A stretch of 64,000 nucleotides of DNA from Clostridium sp. JN-9 (GTDB taxonomy: Bacteria; Bacillota; Clostridia; Clostridiales; Clostridiaceae), in assembly GCF_004103695.1 (NCBI RefSeq), contig NZ_CP035280.1:2108001-2172000 (forward strand), given 5' to 3'. Both the position numbers and the translations under genes were made by a program. Below the pieces are notes generated by a model, which saw nothing but the letters and a program-made list of their open reading frames with translations, searched no databases and was not told where the DNA came from. Positions within the stretch are counted from its first letter, which is position 1; each line of letters starts with the position of its first letter. Shown in pieces: positions 38,996 through 47,125 of this stretch.

Positions 38996-40258
38996 TTATT
39001 TTTTAGCTGCATTAACCCATACATTATTGATTTCATCAAGAAGCTGATCAGGTGTTGACTGACCTGCATAGAATTTTTCCATAGCACTTGCACAATCTTT
39101 ATCAACTCCGGCTGGGAACAAATTGAAAGTCCAAGGTACTGTCTTACCTGAATCAGAGTATTTTGAAACTTCCTTTGCCAGTGGATTTAATGAACTTGTA
39201 TTGAATCCAGTATATGCTGGTATAAGTTTAAATTTATCAGTTACATATTTCTGACCTGTTGGATCTGTAAATAACCAGTCAAGGAAGCTTTCAGCTCCTG
39301 CCTGCTGTTCCTTTGTAGCATATTTATTTACATGGAAGAAGTTAGTGTTTCCAACAGCTATTGCAGTATTTCCATTAACAGGCATTCCTATCATGCCCAT
39401 TTCAAAGTTTATTTTATAGTCATCAAGAACTGATTGTGCCCAGTTACCCTGGTGAATAATAGCATATTTACCTTGTGCAAAACCTGCAAGCTGATCATCG
39501 TAACTGTCTTTAGCAAGATTTGTATATGGTTTTAATTTATTCAAGTCTTCAGCATATTGTTTTACTTCTGGTATATCCTTAAGTTTAAGACTTCCGTCGT
39601 TAACTTTTGCTATTTTATCTTTATAGTCGCTCATTACTGCAAAAGGCCAGTTAAAAGGATGCATAAACTGGAAATATGTTTCTTTTGCAAAAGCAAGAGG
39701 TTTTACAACTCCTTTAACCTGAGCAAGTTTTTGACATGCAGCAACCAAATCATCCATGGATTTAATATCATCTGCATTTATTCCGGCTTCTTTAAATATA
39801 GTTTTGTTATATATTAATCCAAAGCCTTCAATTGCCATTGGCAGACCATAAAGCTTGCCATCTTTCATGGAATCTTCTTTTTGTCCTTTAACTATCTTGG
39901 ATGCTGATTTTGTAGAATCAAGCGGAGCCATGTATTTGTAGAACTTTTCAAATTCACTGCCGCTGCCGCAAGTGAAAATAGTTGGAGCTTTCTCTGGAGT
40001 TGATGCAAACTGAGATTGTAATGTAGTTACTAAATTATCTCCTGCAGCTCCTAGAATCTTTACCTCCACATCTTTGTGAGAACTGTTGAAATCTTTTGCT
40101 GCGGCTTCAAGCTGCTGCTGAATTTCAACTTTGTTTTGAATAACCGTAACTTCGGCTTTTTTACCTGTACTTGAGGTTTGTGTTGCACTTGAACCACACC
40201 CGACCAATGCTGTTGAAGCTATGGTCAAAGCACAGGCAATGCTAAGAAATTTTTTCAT
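38996..40258 (-). CDS. Sugar ABC transporter substrate-binding lipoprotein
   Basis: Extracellular binding protein (420 aa) of the CUT1 family. The signal peptide (MKKFLSIACALTIASTALVGC) ends in a lipobox LVGC, so Cys21 is lipid-anchored outside the membrane. The mature domain has the type-I fold, including QFMHPFNWPFAVMSDY and QGKYAIIHQGNWAQSV. I start at ATG 40258 (GGGGG upstream) rather than five codons earlier. It is first in the operon and carries a weak cre-like site upstream near 40290. Ligand: probably the disaccharide cleaved by the GH65 enzyme. Confidence 0.92.
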   Translation of the reverse strand: MKKFLSIACALTIASTALVGCGSSATQTSSTGKKAEVTVIQNKVEIQQQLEAAAKDFNSSHKDVEVKILGAAGDNLVTTLQSQFASTPEKAPTIFTCGSGSEFEKFYKYMAPLDSTKSASKIVKGQKEDSMKDGKLYGLPMAIEGFGLIYNKTIFKEAGINADDIKSMDDLVAACQKLAQVKGVVKPLAFAKETYFQFMHPFNWPFAVMSDYKDKIAKVNDGSLKLKDIPEVKQYAEDLNKLKPYTNLAKDSYDDQLAGFAQGKYAIIHQGNWAQSVLDDYKINFEMGMIGMPVNGNTAIAVGNTNFFHVNKYATKEQQAGAESFLDWLFTDPTGQKYVTDKFKLIPAYTGFNTSSLNPLAKEVSKYSDSGKTVPWTFNLFPAGVDKDCASAMEKFYAGQSTPDQLLDEINNVWVNAAKK

Positions 40259-40428
40259 TTTTATTCCCCCCATTTTAATAAATAAAAAACAAAACGATTA
40301 CCGTAAATTTTGTAGGCATAATTATTATTAAACCTACATTGACATTATATAGTAAAAAGTTATATAATCTTATAGATACTTAATATATTTTATACTTTAT
40401 TAAGTTTATTTCATTGAGGTGATCTGTT

Positions 40429-41172
40429 TTGGATAATATCTATAAAAAATTAGAATTAAGCATGGCTAATAACAGGTTCACATCATATGTACACCCTTCT
40501 TATGAGCTGGAGAAAAAACTTATAGCTTCCATGCAGATGCTTAACAAGGAAGAAAGCATTAAAATACTCCATAAAATAAACTCTCTTGAAAGAGCTCATT
40601 TATCAAAACAGCCCATTAATTCTTTAAAATATTCACTAGTAGGTTCATGTACAATTTTCACCCGTGCAGTTATTGAAGCTGGGCTGGATACTGAAACTGC
40701 CTTTATGTTAAGTGACTATTATATAAATCTTATAGATGAGGCAAAAACCAGACAACAAACTGAGGCCCTGGAATATAAAATGTTAAATGATTTTATACAG
40801 GTATTAAAGACCAATAAAGAATATATTTATAATCCAATGATTAATCATGTAATTTACTATATCAGAAAACATATAGAGGAACCCATCACATTACAGGAAT
40901 TAGCATCCTATGTAAATGTACATCCAAATTATTTATCTTCCAGCTTTAAAAAACAGGTAGGGAAAACCTTAACTGAATACATAGATGAACAAAAGATAAA
41001 TGCAATTAAAATTTATATGCAAAATACAAATCTTAGTATTAACGAAATAAGTTATACATTTAACTTTAACTATGTAAGCTATTTTTCCAGTTTTTTTAAG
41101 AAACATACAGGATTTACTCCTATGGAATATAAAAAGCAGATCTTCAGCAAGACATCTGCACTTAGAAGATAA
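40429..41172 (+). CDS. AraC-family regulator of the sugar operon
   Basis: Transcription regulator of 247 aa. The C-terminal AraC helix-turn-helix domain (about residues 140-240) shows ITLQELASYVNVHPNYLSSSFK and the second helix NINEIS-type region (NLSINEISYTFNFNYVSYFSSFFKKHTG). The N-terminal 130 residues are not a recognisable cupin. It reads divergently from the sugar-binding protein gene, 170 bases apart, and probably regulates that operon. The start is a TTG after GAGGTGATC. Confidence 0.85.
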   Translation: MDNIYKKLELSMANNRFTSYVHPSYELEKKLIASMQMLNKEESIKILHKINSLERAHLSKQPINSLKYSLVGSCTIFTRAVIEAGLDTETAFMLSDYYINLIDEAKTRQQTEALEYKMLNDFIQVLKTNKEYIYNPMINHVIYYIRKHIEEPITLQELASYVNVHPNYLSSSFKKQVGKTLTEYIDEQKINAIKIYMQNTNLSINEISYTFNFNYVSYFSSFFKKHTGFTPMEYKKQIFSKTSALRR

Positions 41173-41221
41173 AGCACTAACTCTATAGAAAGTAAATATC
41201 TATACAGTTAGTGCTGTTTTT
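41172..41221. terminator. Bidirectional terminator after the AraC gene
   Basis: AGCACTAACT-CTATAGA and TCTATAC-AGTTAGTGCT form a long stem with a nine-base loop, followed by GTTTTTGACTTTTT. It separates the AraC gene from the convergent NifX-like gene. Confidence 0.85.
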
Positions 41222-41229
41222 GACTTTTT

Positions 41230-41586
41230 CTAATTATTATGGTGTTCTCCATGGTGATTGCATACTATATTTTTATCTTCCAGAGTTCCATTAATGTACT
41301 GTTCAACAGCCTTCATATATTCTCCGGATGCTCCTCTGATTACCCTTAGGCCTTTTTGCTGCAATCCTGAAATTGCACCTGCTCCTATGCCTCCTGTTAT
41401 GACCACCTCTGCGCCATGACTTAAAAGTAAATTTGCCAGGTTTTCATGCTGATGTGTAAATTCTGCTGAGGATATTTCCTCCACACCTTCAACTTTTTTG
41501 TTTTCTACTGTTACTATAACAAAGTTTCTGCTCATTCCAAAATGCTGATTAATCAAATTACCATTGCTGGGTATTGCTATTTTCAT
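41230..41586 (-). CDS. NifX/NifB-associated iron-molybdenum cofactor-binding-like protein
   Basis: Small cytoplasmic protein of 118 aa of the NifX/NifY/VnfX/dinitrogenase-cofactor family. The signature MKIAIPSNGNLINQHFGMS and the VVITGGIGAGAISGL loop are clear. A His-rich tail (NHHGEHHNN) could bind a metal. No nif genes are here, so a direct link to nitrogenase is unlikely; such proteins are often found near DUF134 and redox genes in Clostridia, and the DUF134 gene is 2 kb downstream. ATG after GGAGG. Confidence 0.82.
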   Translation of the reverse strand: MKIAIPSNGNLINQHFGMSRNFVIVTVENKKVEGVEEISSAEFTHQHENLANLLLSHGAEVVITGGIGAGAISGLQQKGLRVIRGASGEYMKAVEQYINGTLEDKNIVCNHHGEHHNN

Positions 41587-41671
41587 AATTAATGGCCTCC
41601 ATTCATTATTGGCATATGCTATTTATATTATATATTTGTTATACATTTCTGTCAAATGCCAGAAGCAATAC

Positions 41672-42550
41672 TTACTTTAAACAAAATGTTATAAAATGTT
41701 TCACAAAATCTGCATCACTATCAGCTAAATACACAAAATTAAATTCTCTTGATATATTAATGCCTTTTATTTTTACTATTTTAAATTTTCCTATATCAAG
41801 CTCTTTTTTGATAGTTTCCCTGGACATTATGGAATATCCCAGGTTAGCTTCTATTAAAGATTTAATTGCAGAAATACTGCCTATCTCCATATATGGTCTG
41901 TAATTATTAAGATTGTAACCTAATTCTAAAACTTTATTTTCAAAAGTTTCTCTTGTACCAGATCCTTTTTCTCTTAATATTAATTGTCCATTTAAAACAT
42001 CATCTATTTTTACATATTTTAACTTTGAAAACTCATGCTGATTTGAAACAACCAGTACTAATTCATCATCCTTATATTTAATGTGTTTGAACTTTTCCTT
42101 ATGAAAGTTTCCCTCAACAAATGCCAGATCTATTTTTCTGTTTAATAATTTATCAATTATCTCCTCTGTGTTATTAACCTGAAGAAGTATGTTTATATTA
42201 CCAAAGCTGTTCTTATAATCTGCAAGCATAAAAGGAAGCACATACTCTCCAATAGTCATTGATGCACCTACTTTATATGTTTTATTTATGTTATTTTTAT
42301 TTTTTAGTTCTGACTCTAAACTTCTATTAATGGATTCCAGTTGTTTTGCATATCTATAAAGGATTTTCCCTTCCTCAGTGAGTTTTATAGTCCTTCCTGC
42401 TTTTTTTATAAAATCAGCACCATAATATTCTTCAAGGAACTTTATATGCTGTGATACTGCCGGCTGAGTAATATTTAATATTTCACTTGCTTTTGTATAG
42501 CTCTTAATCTGAGCCAGCACAATAAATGTCTGCAGTCTTACATCCATCAT
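41672..42550 (-). CDS. LysR-family regulator (CysL/YeiE type)
   Basis: Regulator of 292 aa with the N-terminal winged HTH (MDVRLQTFIVLAQIKSYTKA, TQPAVSQHIKFLEEYYGA) and a type-2 periplasmic-binding-like effector domain. Its divergent neighbour, 137 bases away, is a YeiH-type transporter, and LysR-YeiH pairs occur widely, so it probably regulates that gene. The family is tied to sulfur metabolism in several bacteria, but the effector here is unknown. I start at ATG 42550 after GGGGGG. Confidence 0.88.
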   Translation of the reverse strand: MMDVRLQTFIVLAQIKSYTKASEILNITQPAVSQHIKFLEEYYGADFIKKAGRTIKLTEEGKILYRYAKQLESINRSLESELKNKNNINKTYKVGASMTIGEYVLPFMLADYKNSFGNINILLQVNNTEEIIDKLLNRKIDLAFVEGNFHKEKFKHIKYKDDELVLVVSNQHEFSKLKYVKIDDVLNGQLILREKGSGTRETFENKVLELGYNLNNYRPYMEIGSISAIKSLIEANLGYSIMSRETIKKELDIGKFKIVKIKGINISREFNFVYLADSDADFVKHFITFCLK

Positions 42551-42687
42551 AAGTTTTATCCCCCCTAAGGCATTCATTTATATATTATAACAAATTCTTA
42601 TAAAAACATAATTATTTATAATTGGTTTTATTACAGCTTCTATAATATCATTAGCTTGTACTAAATTTTATACGAGGAGTGAATTTC

Positions 42688-43689
42688 ATGATAAAGGAAA
42701 ATTTAAGTGGAATAATTGTATCACTATTACTGGCCCTGGTGGCATCAGAGCTTGGTAACCTATTTCCAATAGTAGGAGGGCCCGTATTTGGCATCGTGCT
42801 TGGAATAATTATAAACAATACTATAGGCAAGCCAGCCTCAACAAAAAAAGGCATTACATTTACATCAAAAAAAATACTTCAGTGGGCTATTATAGTGTTA
42901 GGTGCAGGCTTAAGCTTAAATGAAGTTTTAAAAACAGGCATAAGTTCATTTTCAGTAATGGTATTTACTATATTAGCAGCATTTTTAACTGCCTTTATAG
43001 TTGGAAAAATATTAGGTGTACCAGATAAGTTAAGAACCTTGATTGGAGTTGGGACAGCTATTTGTGGAGGATCTGCCATTGCAGCCATATCACCTATAAT
43101 AGAGGCAGATGAAACAGAAATTGCCTATTCAGTTTCTACTATTTTTTTGTTTAACATTATTGCTGTATTAATTTTTCCGCCCCTTGGACATCTTTTGGGA
43201 TTTTCAGATAAAGCCTTTGGTTTATGGGCCGGCACTGCTGTAAATGATACTTCTTCCGTGGTAGCTGCAGGATATGCATTCAGCAACACAGCAGGAGCCT
43301 ATGCAACAATAGTGAAGCTTACAAGAACCACTATGATCATTCCAATATCTCTTATCTTTGCTCTGATCACAGCATATAAAAAGAAAAAGGAATCTAAAAA
43401 CAATTCCAATGTAAATTACAATTTAAAAAAAATATTTCCCTGGTTTATAATTGGATTTTTATTTGCTTCCCTGTTAAATACCATAGGCATATTTAAAGGA
43501 AATTCATTATTTTACATAAACACACTTGGAAAATTCATGATTGTCATGGCTCTTTCTGCTATAGGTTTAAATACAGATTTTAAAGAAATGATGAAAAACG
43601 GTGTTAAGCCCATGCTGCTTGGTTTAATTGTCTGGTTTTCAGTGGCAGTAACAAGTATTTTAGTACAAGTGCTTACAGGCCAGATTTAG
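42688..43689 (+). CDS. YeiH-family putative sulfate/sulfite exporter
   Basis: Membrane protein of 333 aa with about ten helices. The YeiH signatures are seen: ASELGNLFPIVGGPVFGIVLG, GVGTAICGGSAIAAISPIIEA and the NDTSSVVAAGYAFSN loop. The function is not firmly established; family members are annotated as sulfate exporters. Start at ATG 42688 has GAGGAG upstream. Divergent to the LysR gene and convergent to the DUF134 gene through a shared terminator. Confidence 0.85.
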   Translation: MIKENLSGIIVSLLLALVASELGNLFPIVGGPVFGIVLGIIINNTIGKPASTKKGITFTSKKILQWAIIVLGAGLSLNEVLKTGISSFSVMVFTILAAFLTAFIVGKILGVPDKLRTLIGVGTAICGGSAIAAISPIIEADETEIAYSVSTIFLFNIIAVLIFPPLGHLLGFSDKAFGLWAGTAVNDTSSVVAAGYAFSNTAGAYATIVKLTRTTMIIPISLIFALITAYKKKKESKNNSNVNYNLKKIFPWFIIGFLFASLLNTIGIFKGNSLFYINTLGKFMIVMALSAIGLNTDFKEMMKNGVKPMLLGLIVWFSVAVTSILVQVLTGQI

Positions 43690-43726
43690 TGTCCAGGTCA
43701 ATTTGTACAATCATTAATTTACCTAA

Positions 43727-43760
43727 AAATAAACCAAGCTTATATACTTGGTTTATTTTT
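43727..43760. terminator. Bidirectional terminator between YeiH and DUF134 genes
   Basis: AAATAAACCAAG and CTTGGTTTATTT form a perfect 12-bp stem around an eight-base AT-rich loop, with T-rich sequence after it on the plus strand. Confidence 0.85.
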
Positions 43761-44203
43761 TATATATTATTTTTACAGCACCATTTTTTACAAAATCCTT
43801 TTTTACTGCTGCATATAATTTTATGGGAACCACAAGAAGGACACATATTTCTGTCCTGGTCATAATTTGCTCCATAAACTGCACCGCAATTCAAACATTT
43901 AAATCTGCAGAGATTAGTTGTATAATGCCCTCCGCTTATTCTTATTGCTTTTCCCAAAGTAAGTGCAGTTGCCGTCTTTTTTCTTGCACTATCTATAATA
44001 TTTTGAAATGTTTGTCTTGAAACCTGCATTTTTTCTGCACACTCCTCTTGATTTAAGTCTTCAATGTCCTTTAATCTCATAGCTTCCAGCTCTTCAACCT
44101 TTAATACTATTTCCTCCAATTCACATTTAGGTTTTCCCCATGGTACAAAATAAGTGTCATTTGGGAAAAACTCCACATTTCTAAATTTTGTGGGCCTTGG
44201 CAT
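43760..44203 (-). CDS. DUF134-family DNA-binding protein
   Basis: A 147-aa predicted HTH protein. The DUF134 core (MPRPTKFRNV, VEELEAMRLKDIEDLNQ, EECAEKMQVSRQTFQNIIDS) is a sigma-4-like HTH. The C-terminal part holds a zinc ribbon (CRFKCLNCGAVYGAN then CPSCGS) followed by a second cluster of four Cys in the last 15 residues. It probably regulates metal or cofactor proteins, as relatives lie near NifB/NifX genes. ATG at 44203 with GGGAGG upstream. Confidence 0.85.
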   Translation of the reverse strand: MPRPTKFRNVEFFPNDTYFVPWGKPKCELEEIVLKVEELEAMRLKDIEDLNQEECAEKMQVSRQTFQNIIDSARKKTATALTLGKAIRISGGHYTTNLCRFKCLNCGAVYGANYDQDRNMCPSCGSHKIICSSKKGFCKKWCCKNNI

Positions 44204-44311
44204 ATTGACACCTCCCTGCATTTTCTATATATAAATAGTATACCTAATATGTTAAATTATGAAGTGTTTTTTCTTTTTCAATCGTTATATTAAATGTAAG
44301 GACAAAAAAGG

Positions 44312-44827
44312 ATGGTGATAGTTATTGAAAAGAAACAATTTGAAAATTGCATAAAGCAATATGAACGATTAATAATCACCATTTGTTTATCCTTTACAAA
44401 AAATTATTTTGATGCAGAGGATTTGGCACAGCAAACATTTTTGTCTGCATATACAAATTATGAAAAATTTGATGGTGATAACCTTAAGGCTTGGCTTACT
44501 ACAATTGCTGCAAATAAGTGTAAGGATTACATTAAAAATAAGGCAAGAAAAACCATTAATCTCACAGATGAGGATTATGAAACTATTGAAGACACAGATG
44601 AATCACCAGAAGATATAGTGATGAAAAAGTGCACCGACGAAAAAATACATAATATATGTACTAAATTAAAGGAACCTTACAGGACAGTAGCAATAAGTTA
44701 TTTTTGTAAAGATATTAAACTTTCACATATGTCAGCAAATACCGGCCAAAGCTTAAAAACATTACAGACTCAATTATATAGAGCAAAAAAAATGCTTAAG
44801 GAATTATGGGAGGAGGAATTTATTTGA
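44312..44827 (+). CDS. ECF-type RNA polymerase sigma factor
   Basis: Extracytoplasmic-function sigma factor of 171 aa. Region 2 (LCLSFTKNYFDAEDLAQQTFLSAY) and region 4 (YRTVAISYFCKDIKLSHMS, TGQSLKTLQTQLYRAKKML) are visible, linked by a short acidic linker. The next gene overlaps its stop and encodes a probable anti-sigma factor, forming a typical regulatory pair. The start at 44312 is the only sensible one in frame, though its ribosome site is weak. The stimulus is unknown. Confidence 0.87.
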   Translation: MVIVIEKKQFENCIKQYERLIITICLSFTKNYFDAEDLAQQTFLSAYTNYEKFDGDNLKAWLTTIAANKCKDYIKNKARKTINLTDEDYETIEDTDESPEDIVMKKCTDEKIHNICTKLKEPYRTVAISYFCKDIKLSHMSANTGQSLKTLQTQLYRAKKMLKELWEEEFI

Positions 44828-45282
44828 GAAGTAAATTATTTAATGAAGATAATCATTTAACTGAAATGTCATTAAAAGCTTTTAAGGAAGGACATTTGGA
44901 TGATAAAAGCTTAATTTTATTATCAGAGCATATTGCTTGTTGTGAAAAATGTGCTGATGCTCTAGCTAACAGCTTCAATGATAATGAACTGGCAAAGGCT
45001 CCCTTAGGATTCCAGGAGGAAATACATGAAAAAATAAATAATAAAAAACAAAAAAGCTTTCAATTTGGTTTTTATTCTCTTAAGGTTGCAGTTGCTGCCT
45101 GTATAGCATTAATAATTGTTTTTTCCAGTCAATTAAACTATTTAGCTAATACAAAATTAGAAACAAGTTATATTAAGGCACCAGACTTAAGTATTGTAAA
45201 CTCAATTAATACAAATCTTTATAATTTGTCAGAGAAAATAATAAATATGGAGGTTTTCAATAATGAAAAAGAAAAAAAATAA
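44824..45282 (+). CDS. Probable anti-sigma factor with zinc-finger-like motif
   Basis: A 152-aa membrane protein that probably inhibits the sigma factor. The N-terminal part carries a HIACCEKCADAL motif (H-x3-C-x2-C type, ZAS-like), then a single membrane helix (about residues 84-105) and a short external region of about 50 residues. The start is a TTG at 44824, overlapping the sigma factor stop, with GGAGGA six bases upstream. That coupling fits a sigma/anti-sigma pair. The sensing mechanism is not visible. Confidence 0.78.
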   Translation: MRSKLFNEDNHLTEMSLKAFKEGHLDDKSLILLSEHIACCEKCADALANSFNDNELAKAPLGFQEEIHEKINNKKQKSFQFGFYSLKVAVAACIALIIVFSSQLNYLANTKLETSYIKAPDLSIVNSINTNLYNLSEKIINMEVFNNEKEKK

Positions 45283-45787
45283 AATTTTAACCTTTATTTT
45301 TTCACTATTACCAGGGGCAGGTCATATGTATATGGGATTTATGAAGACTGGAATATCATTTATGGCAATGTTTTTCCTTATAATATTTCTTTCTTCCTGG
45401 CTTGATATAGGACCATTACTTTATATTTTACCATTAATTTGGTTTTACTCCTTTTTTGACTGTATAAATAAGGCTGAAACAGATGATGATGAATTCACGC
45501 TTTTAGAAGATAATTACCTTTTTTCCATAGATAAACTAGTATCAATTGACAAAGACATGTTCAAAAAAAGAAGACTTTTTTGGGGTATATTGTTACTGCT
45601 TTTGGGTATATATTTAGCCTGGAATAATGTTATGAACATTTTAAGCCCTTATATTCCTGATAAAACATATGACATAATTAGAAATATAACAAGAATTACT
45701 CCTCAGATAATTATAGGAATTGCAATTATAGTTTTAGGTGTAAAGCTTATTATTGGAAAGAAAAAGGAGTGTGACAACAATGCATAA
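45263..45787 (+). CDS. TM2-like multi-pass membrane protein
   Basis: A 174-aa membrane protein. The N-terminus (LTFIFSLLPGAGHMYMGF) resembles the TM2/Gly-rich domain used by small membrane proteins, and five or so helices follow. A charged middle segment (about residues 70-100) separates the N- and C-terminal hydrophobic blocks. Its start overlaps the end of the anti-sigma gene and its end overlaps the next gene, so all four are co-transcribed. Envelope stress is a likely theme but the function is unknown. Confidence 0.7.
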   Translation: MKKKKNKILTFIFSLLPGAGHMYMGFMKTGISFMAMFFLIIFLSSWLDIGPLLYILPLIWFYSFFDCINKAETDDDEFTLLEDNYLFSIDKLVSIDKDMFKKRRLFWGILLLLLGIYLAWNNVMNILSPYIPDKTYDIIRNITRITPQIIIGIAIIVLGVKLIIGKKKECDNNA

Positions 45788-46085
45788 GGGGCGACAGGTA
45801 GGAACATTTACTGCAGGCATAGTATTAATTATGTTTGGAATTTTATTTTTGCTTAGATTAAGCTTTCCTAATATTAGTATCTCTATGATAGTATCTTTAT
45901 GGCCTCTTATTCTTGTGTTTTTGGGAATTGAAATTATTGCAGCTTATGTAATTAATAAAGAAGAAAAAATACGATATGATACTGGAGCAATAACTCTTAT
46001 AATAATATTATCATTTTTCGCAATGGGTATGGCAGGAGCAGAATTTGTAATAAATCATTTGACACAGCTTAGAAATATAATTTAA
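45780..46085 (+). CDS. Small membrane protein, DUF5668/LiaI-like
   Basis: A 101-aa protein with three hydrophobic helices (about residues 8-28, 34-54 and 65-90). The short LFLLRLSFPNISISMIVSLWPLILVFLGIEI pattern (given in part) resembles the N-terminal domain of LiaI/LiaF-like and DUF5668 proteins. ATG at 45780 after AAGGAG, overlapping the preceding gene by eight bases. It ends the sigma operon before a strong terminator. These proteins respond to cell-envelope stress in relatives; here it is inferred. Confidence 0.68.
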   Translation: MHKGRQVGTFTAGIVLIMFGILFLLRLSFPNISISMIVSLWPLILVFLGIEIIAAYVINKEEKIRYDTGAITLIIILSFFAMGMAGAEFVINHLTQLRNII

Positions 46086-46096
46086 TGCTGATTATA

Positions 46097-46136
46097 TAAA
46101 TAAAACACCTTTAAAATTGAAGGTGTTTTATTTAAT
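46097..46136 (+). terminator. Terminator after the ECF sigma operon
   Basis: AAATAAAACACCTT pairs with AAGGTGTTTTATTT around loop TAAAATTG and is followed by AATTC and T residues. Confidence 0.85.
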
Positions 46137-46207
46137 TCTCTTTTTATTACGATTTATATAGAACATCTACAGTAACAACTTCAATATTGCATTTTATTAT
46201 GAATGAT

Positions 46208-46240
46208 GATATTATATACCCATAAGGGGTATATAATATC
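46208..46240. promoter_or_regulatory. Palindromic operator of CsoR/CstR type
   Basis: A perfect inverted repeat with 14-base arms: GATATTATATACCC (46208-46221), centre ATAAG, then GGGTATATAATATC (46227-46240). The core TATACCC-N5-GGGTATA fits the G-tract operators of CsoR-family repressors, among them the persulfide sensor CstR. It sits 23 bases before the start codon of the membrane rhodanese, in promoter position. No CsoR-family gene was found in the window. Confidence 0.7.
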
Positions 46241-46263
46241 TAAACTTTAAGGAGGAAAAAATT

Positions 46264-46653
46264 ATGAATTATATATTGTATGCTGTCACTATACTTTTAC
46301 TGATTTATATGTTCTATCCAAAAATAGTAATTAAACTTAATAAGAATGTAACAAATGTATCAGGTCCTGAGGCTGCAAAGCTTATTCGCGAAAATAAAAA
46401 TATAGTGATTCTTGATGTAAGAACTAAAGGAGAATATAGCTCAGGACATATAAATGGAGCTAAACTTATGCCTGTGTCAGAAATATCATCAAGAATAGGT
46501 GAGCTTGAAAAGTACAGAGGGAGACCAATGTTAGTTCATTGTGCCTCAGGAGGACGAAGTCCAAGAGCTGTAATTGTTTTATTAAAAAATAAATTCGGGC
46601 CGATTTATCACATGAATCATGGATTATCCGGCTTTACCGGAACACTAAAATAA
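46264..46653 (+). CDS. Membrane-anchored rhodanese-like sulfurtransferase
   Basis: A 129-aa protein with one N-terminal membrane helix (about residues 1-20) followed by a rhodanese domain. The active-site loop is visible as VHCASGGRSPRAVI, with the nucleophilic Cys in CASGGR, and the CH2A-like motif as VILDVRTKGEYSSGHINGA. Rhodaneses move sulfane sulfur between proteins and small thiols; the anchor suggests a role at the membrane. A CsoR/CstR-type palindrome precedes it, so persulfide control is likely. ATG after AAGGAGG. Confidence 0.88.
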   Translation: MNYILYAVTILLLIYMFYPKIVIKLNKNVTNVSGPEAAKLIRENKNIVILDVRTKGEYSSGHINGAKLMPVSEISSRIGELEKYRGRPMLVHCASGGRSPRAVIVLLKNKFGPIYHMNHGLSGFTGTLK

Positions 46654-46676
46654 GGGGTTTACCTCTTATTTTTTTA
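46651..46676 (+). terminator. Terminator after the membrane rhodanese gene
   Basis: AATAAGGGG pairs with CCTCTTATT (loop TTTA, one wobble) and is followed by TTTTTT. Confidence 0.75.
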
Positions 46677-46696
46677 TATTATAGTGATACAAAATA

Positions 46697-46741
46697 AGCT
46701 GTGGTATTAATAGCAAATTGCTTAATTAATGCCACAGCCAT
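46697..46741 (-). terminator. Terminator after the ArsR-rhodanese-HesB operon
   Basis: GCTGTGGTATTAATAGCAA and TTGCTTAATTAATGCCACAGC form an imperfect long stem, lying six bases after the HesB stop codon. On the minus strand it is followed by TTATTTTGT. Confidence 0.7.
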
Positions 46742-46746
46742 CAATA

Positions 46747-47046
46747 TTAACAGGAAGACAAATTTGATGCTTCTATGATAAAGCCTTTGTTAAACCACCT
46801 GTCAGAGTAATTTATCACTGCTCCGTTTAAATAATCTTCAAGTTCAGGTTCATATACCACTTTAATACCATCAGATTCAGATACTATATCATTTTCATTT
46901 TTTGACTCATCCAGAGTCACATCAAGTGTTGGGCCGCCTCAGCCAAAGTCCCCAAAACTAACTCTAATCATTAGATCATCTGGTTTTTTTGATTTTTGTC
47001 TGGCCTCATTGAATTTTTCTGCTGCCTTATTTGACACATTAACCAT
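46747..47046 (-). CDS. HesB-like selenoprotein (UGA read as selenocysteine)
   Basis: A 99-aa A-type iron-sulfur carrier-like protein. Reading from ATG 47046 (GGTGA seven bases upstream), the frame contains one in-frame UGA at 46941-46939 (codon 36) in the motif FGDFG-U-GGPTLD, then runs open to TAA at 46747. The Sec position aligns with the first conserved Cys of IscA/HesB proteins. HesB-like selenoproteins are a known family in Clostridia. A SECIS-like hairpin follows the UGA (46903-46919). The usual C-terminal Cys pair is reduced to a single terminal Cys. It ends the ArsR-rhodanese-HesB operon. Normal translation would give a 35-aa fragment. Confidence 0.88.
46903..46919 (-). promoter_or_regulatory. 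Bacterial SECIS element in the HesB gene
   Basis: TGACTC pairs perfectly with GAGTCA around the loop TGGAT, 19 bases after the UGA. A small loop with a G in an early position and this spacing fit the bacterial SECIS rules for SelB binding. Confidence 0.82.
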
Positions 47047-47125
47047 ATTAAATTCACCAATCCTTTACTAAATAAAATTATATAAATAATTGTTGTTTTA
47101 TCTTATTCTTTTATTGTGAAATATT

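Noticed and set aside
46747-47046. HesB-like frame as a pseudogene with a nonsense mutation
   Set aside because: The UGA lies at the conserved Cys position and a well-placed SECIS hairpin follows; the family is known to contain Sec.
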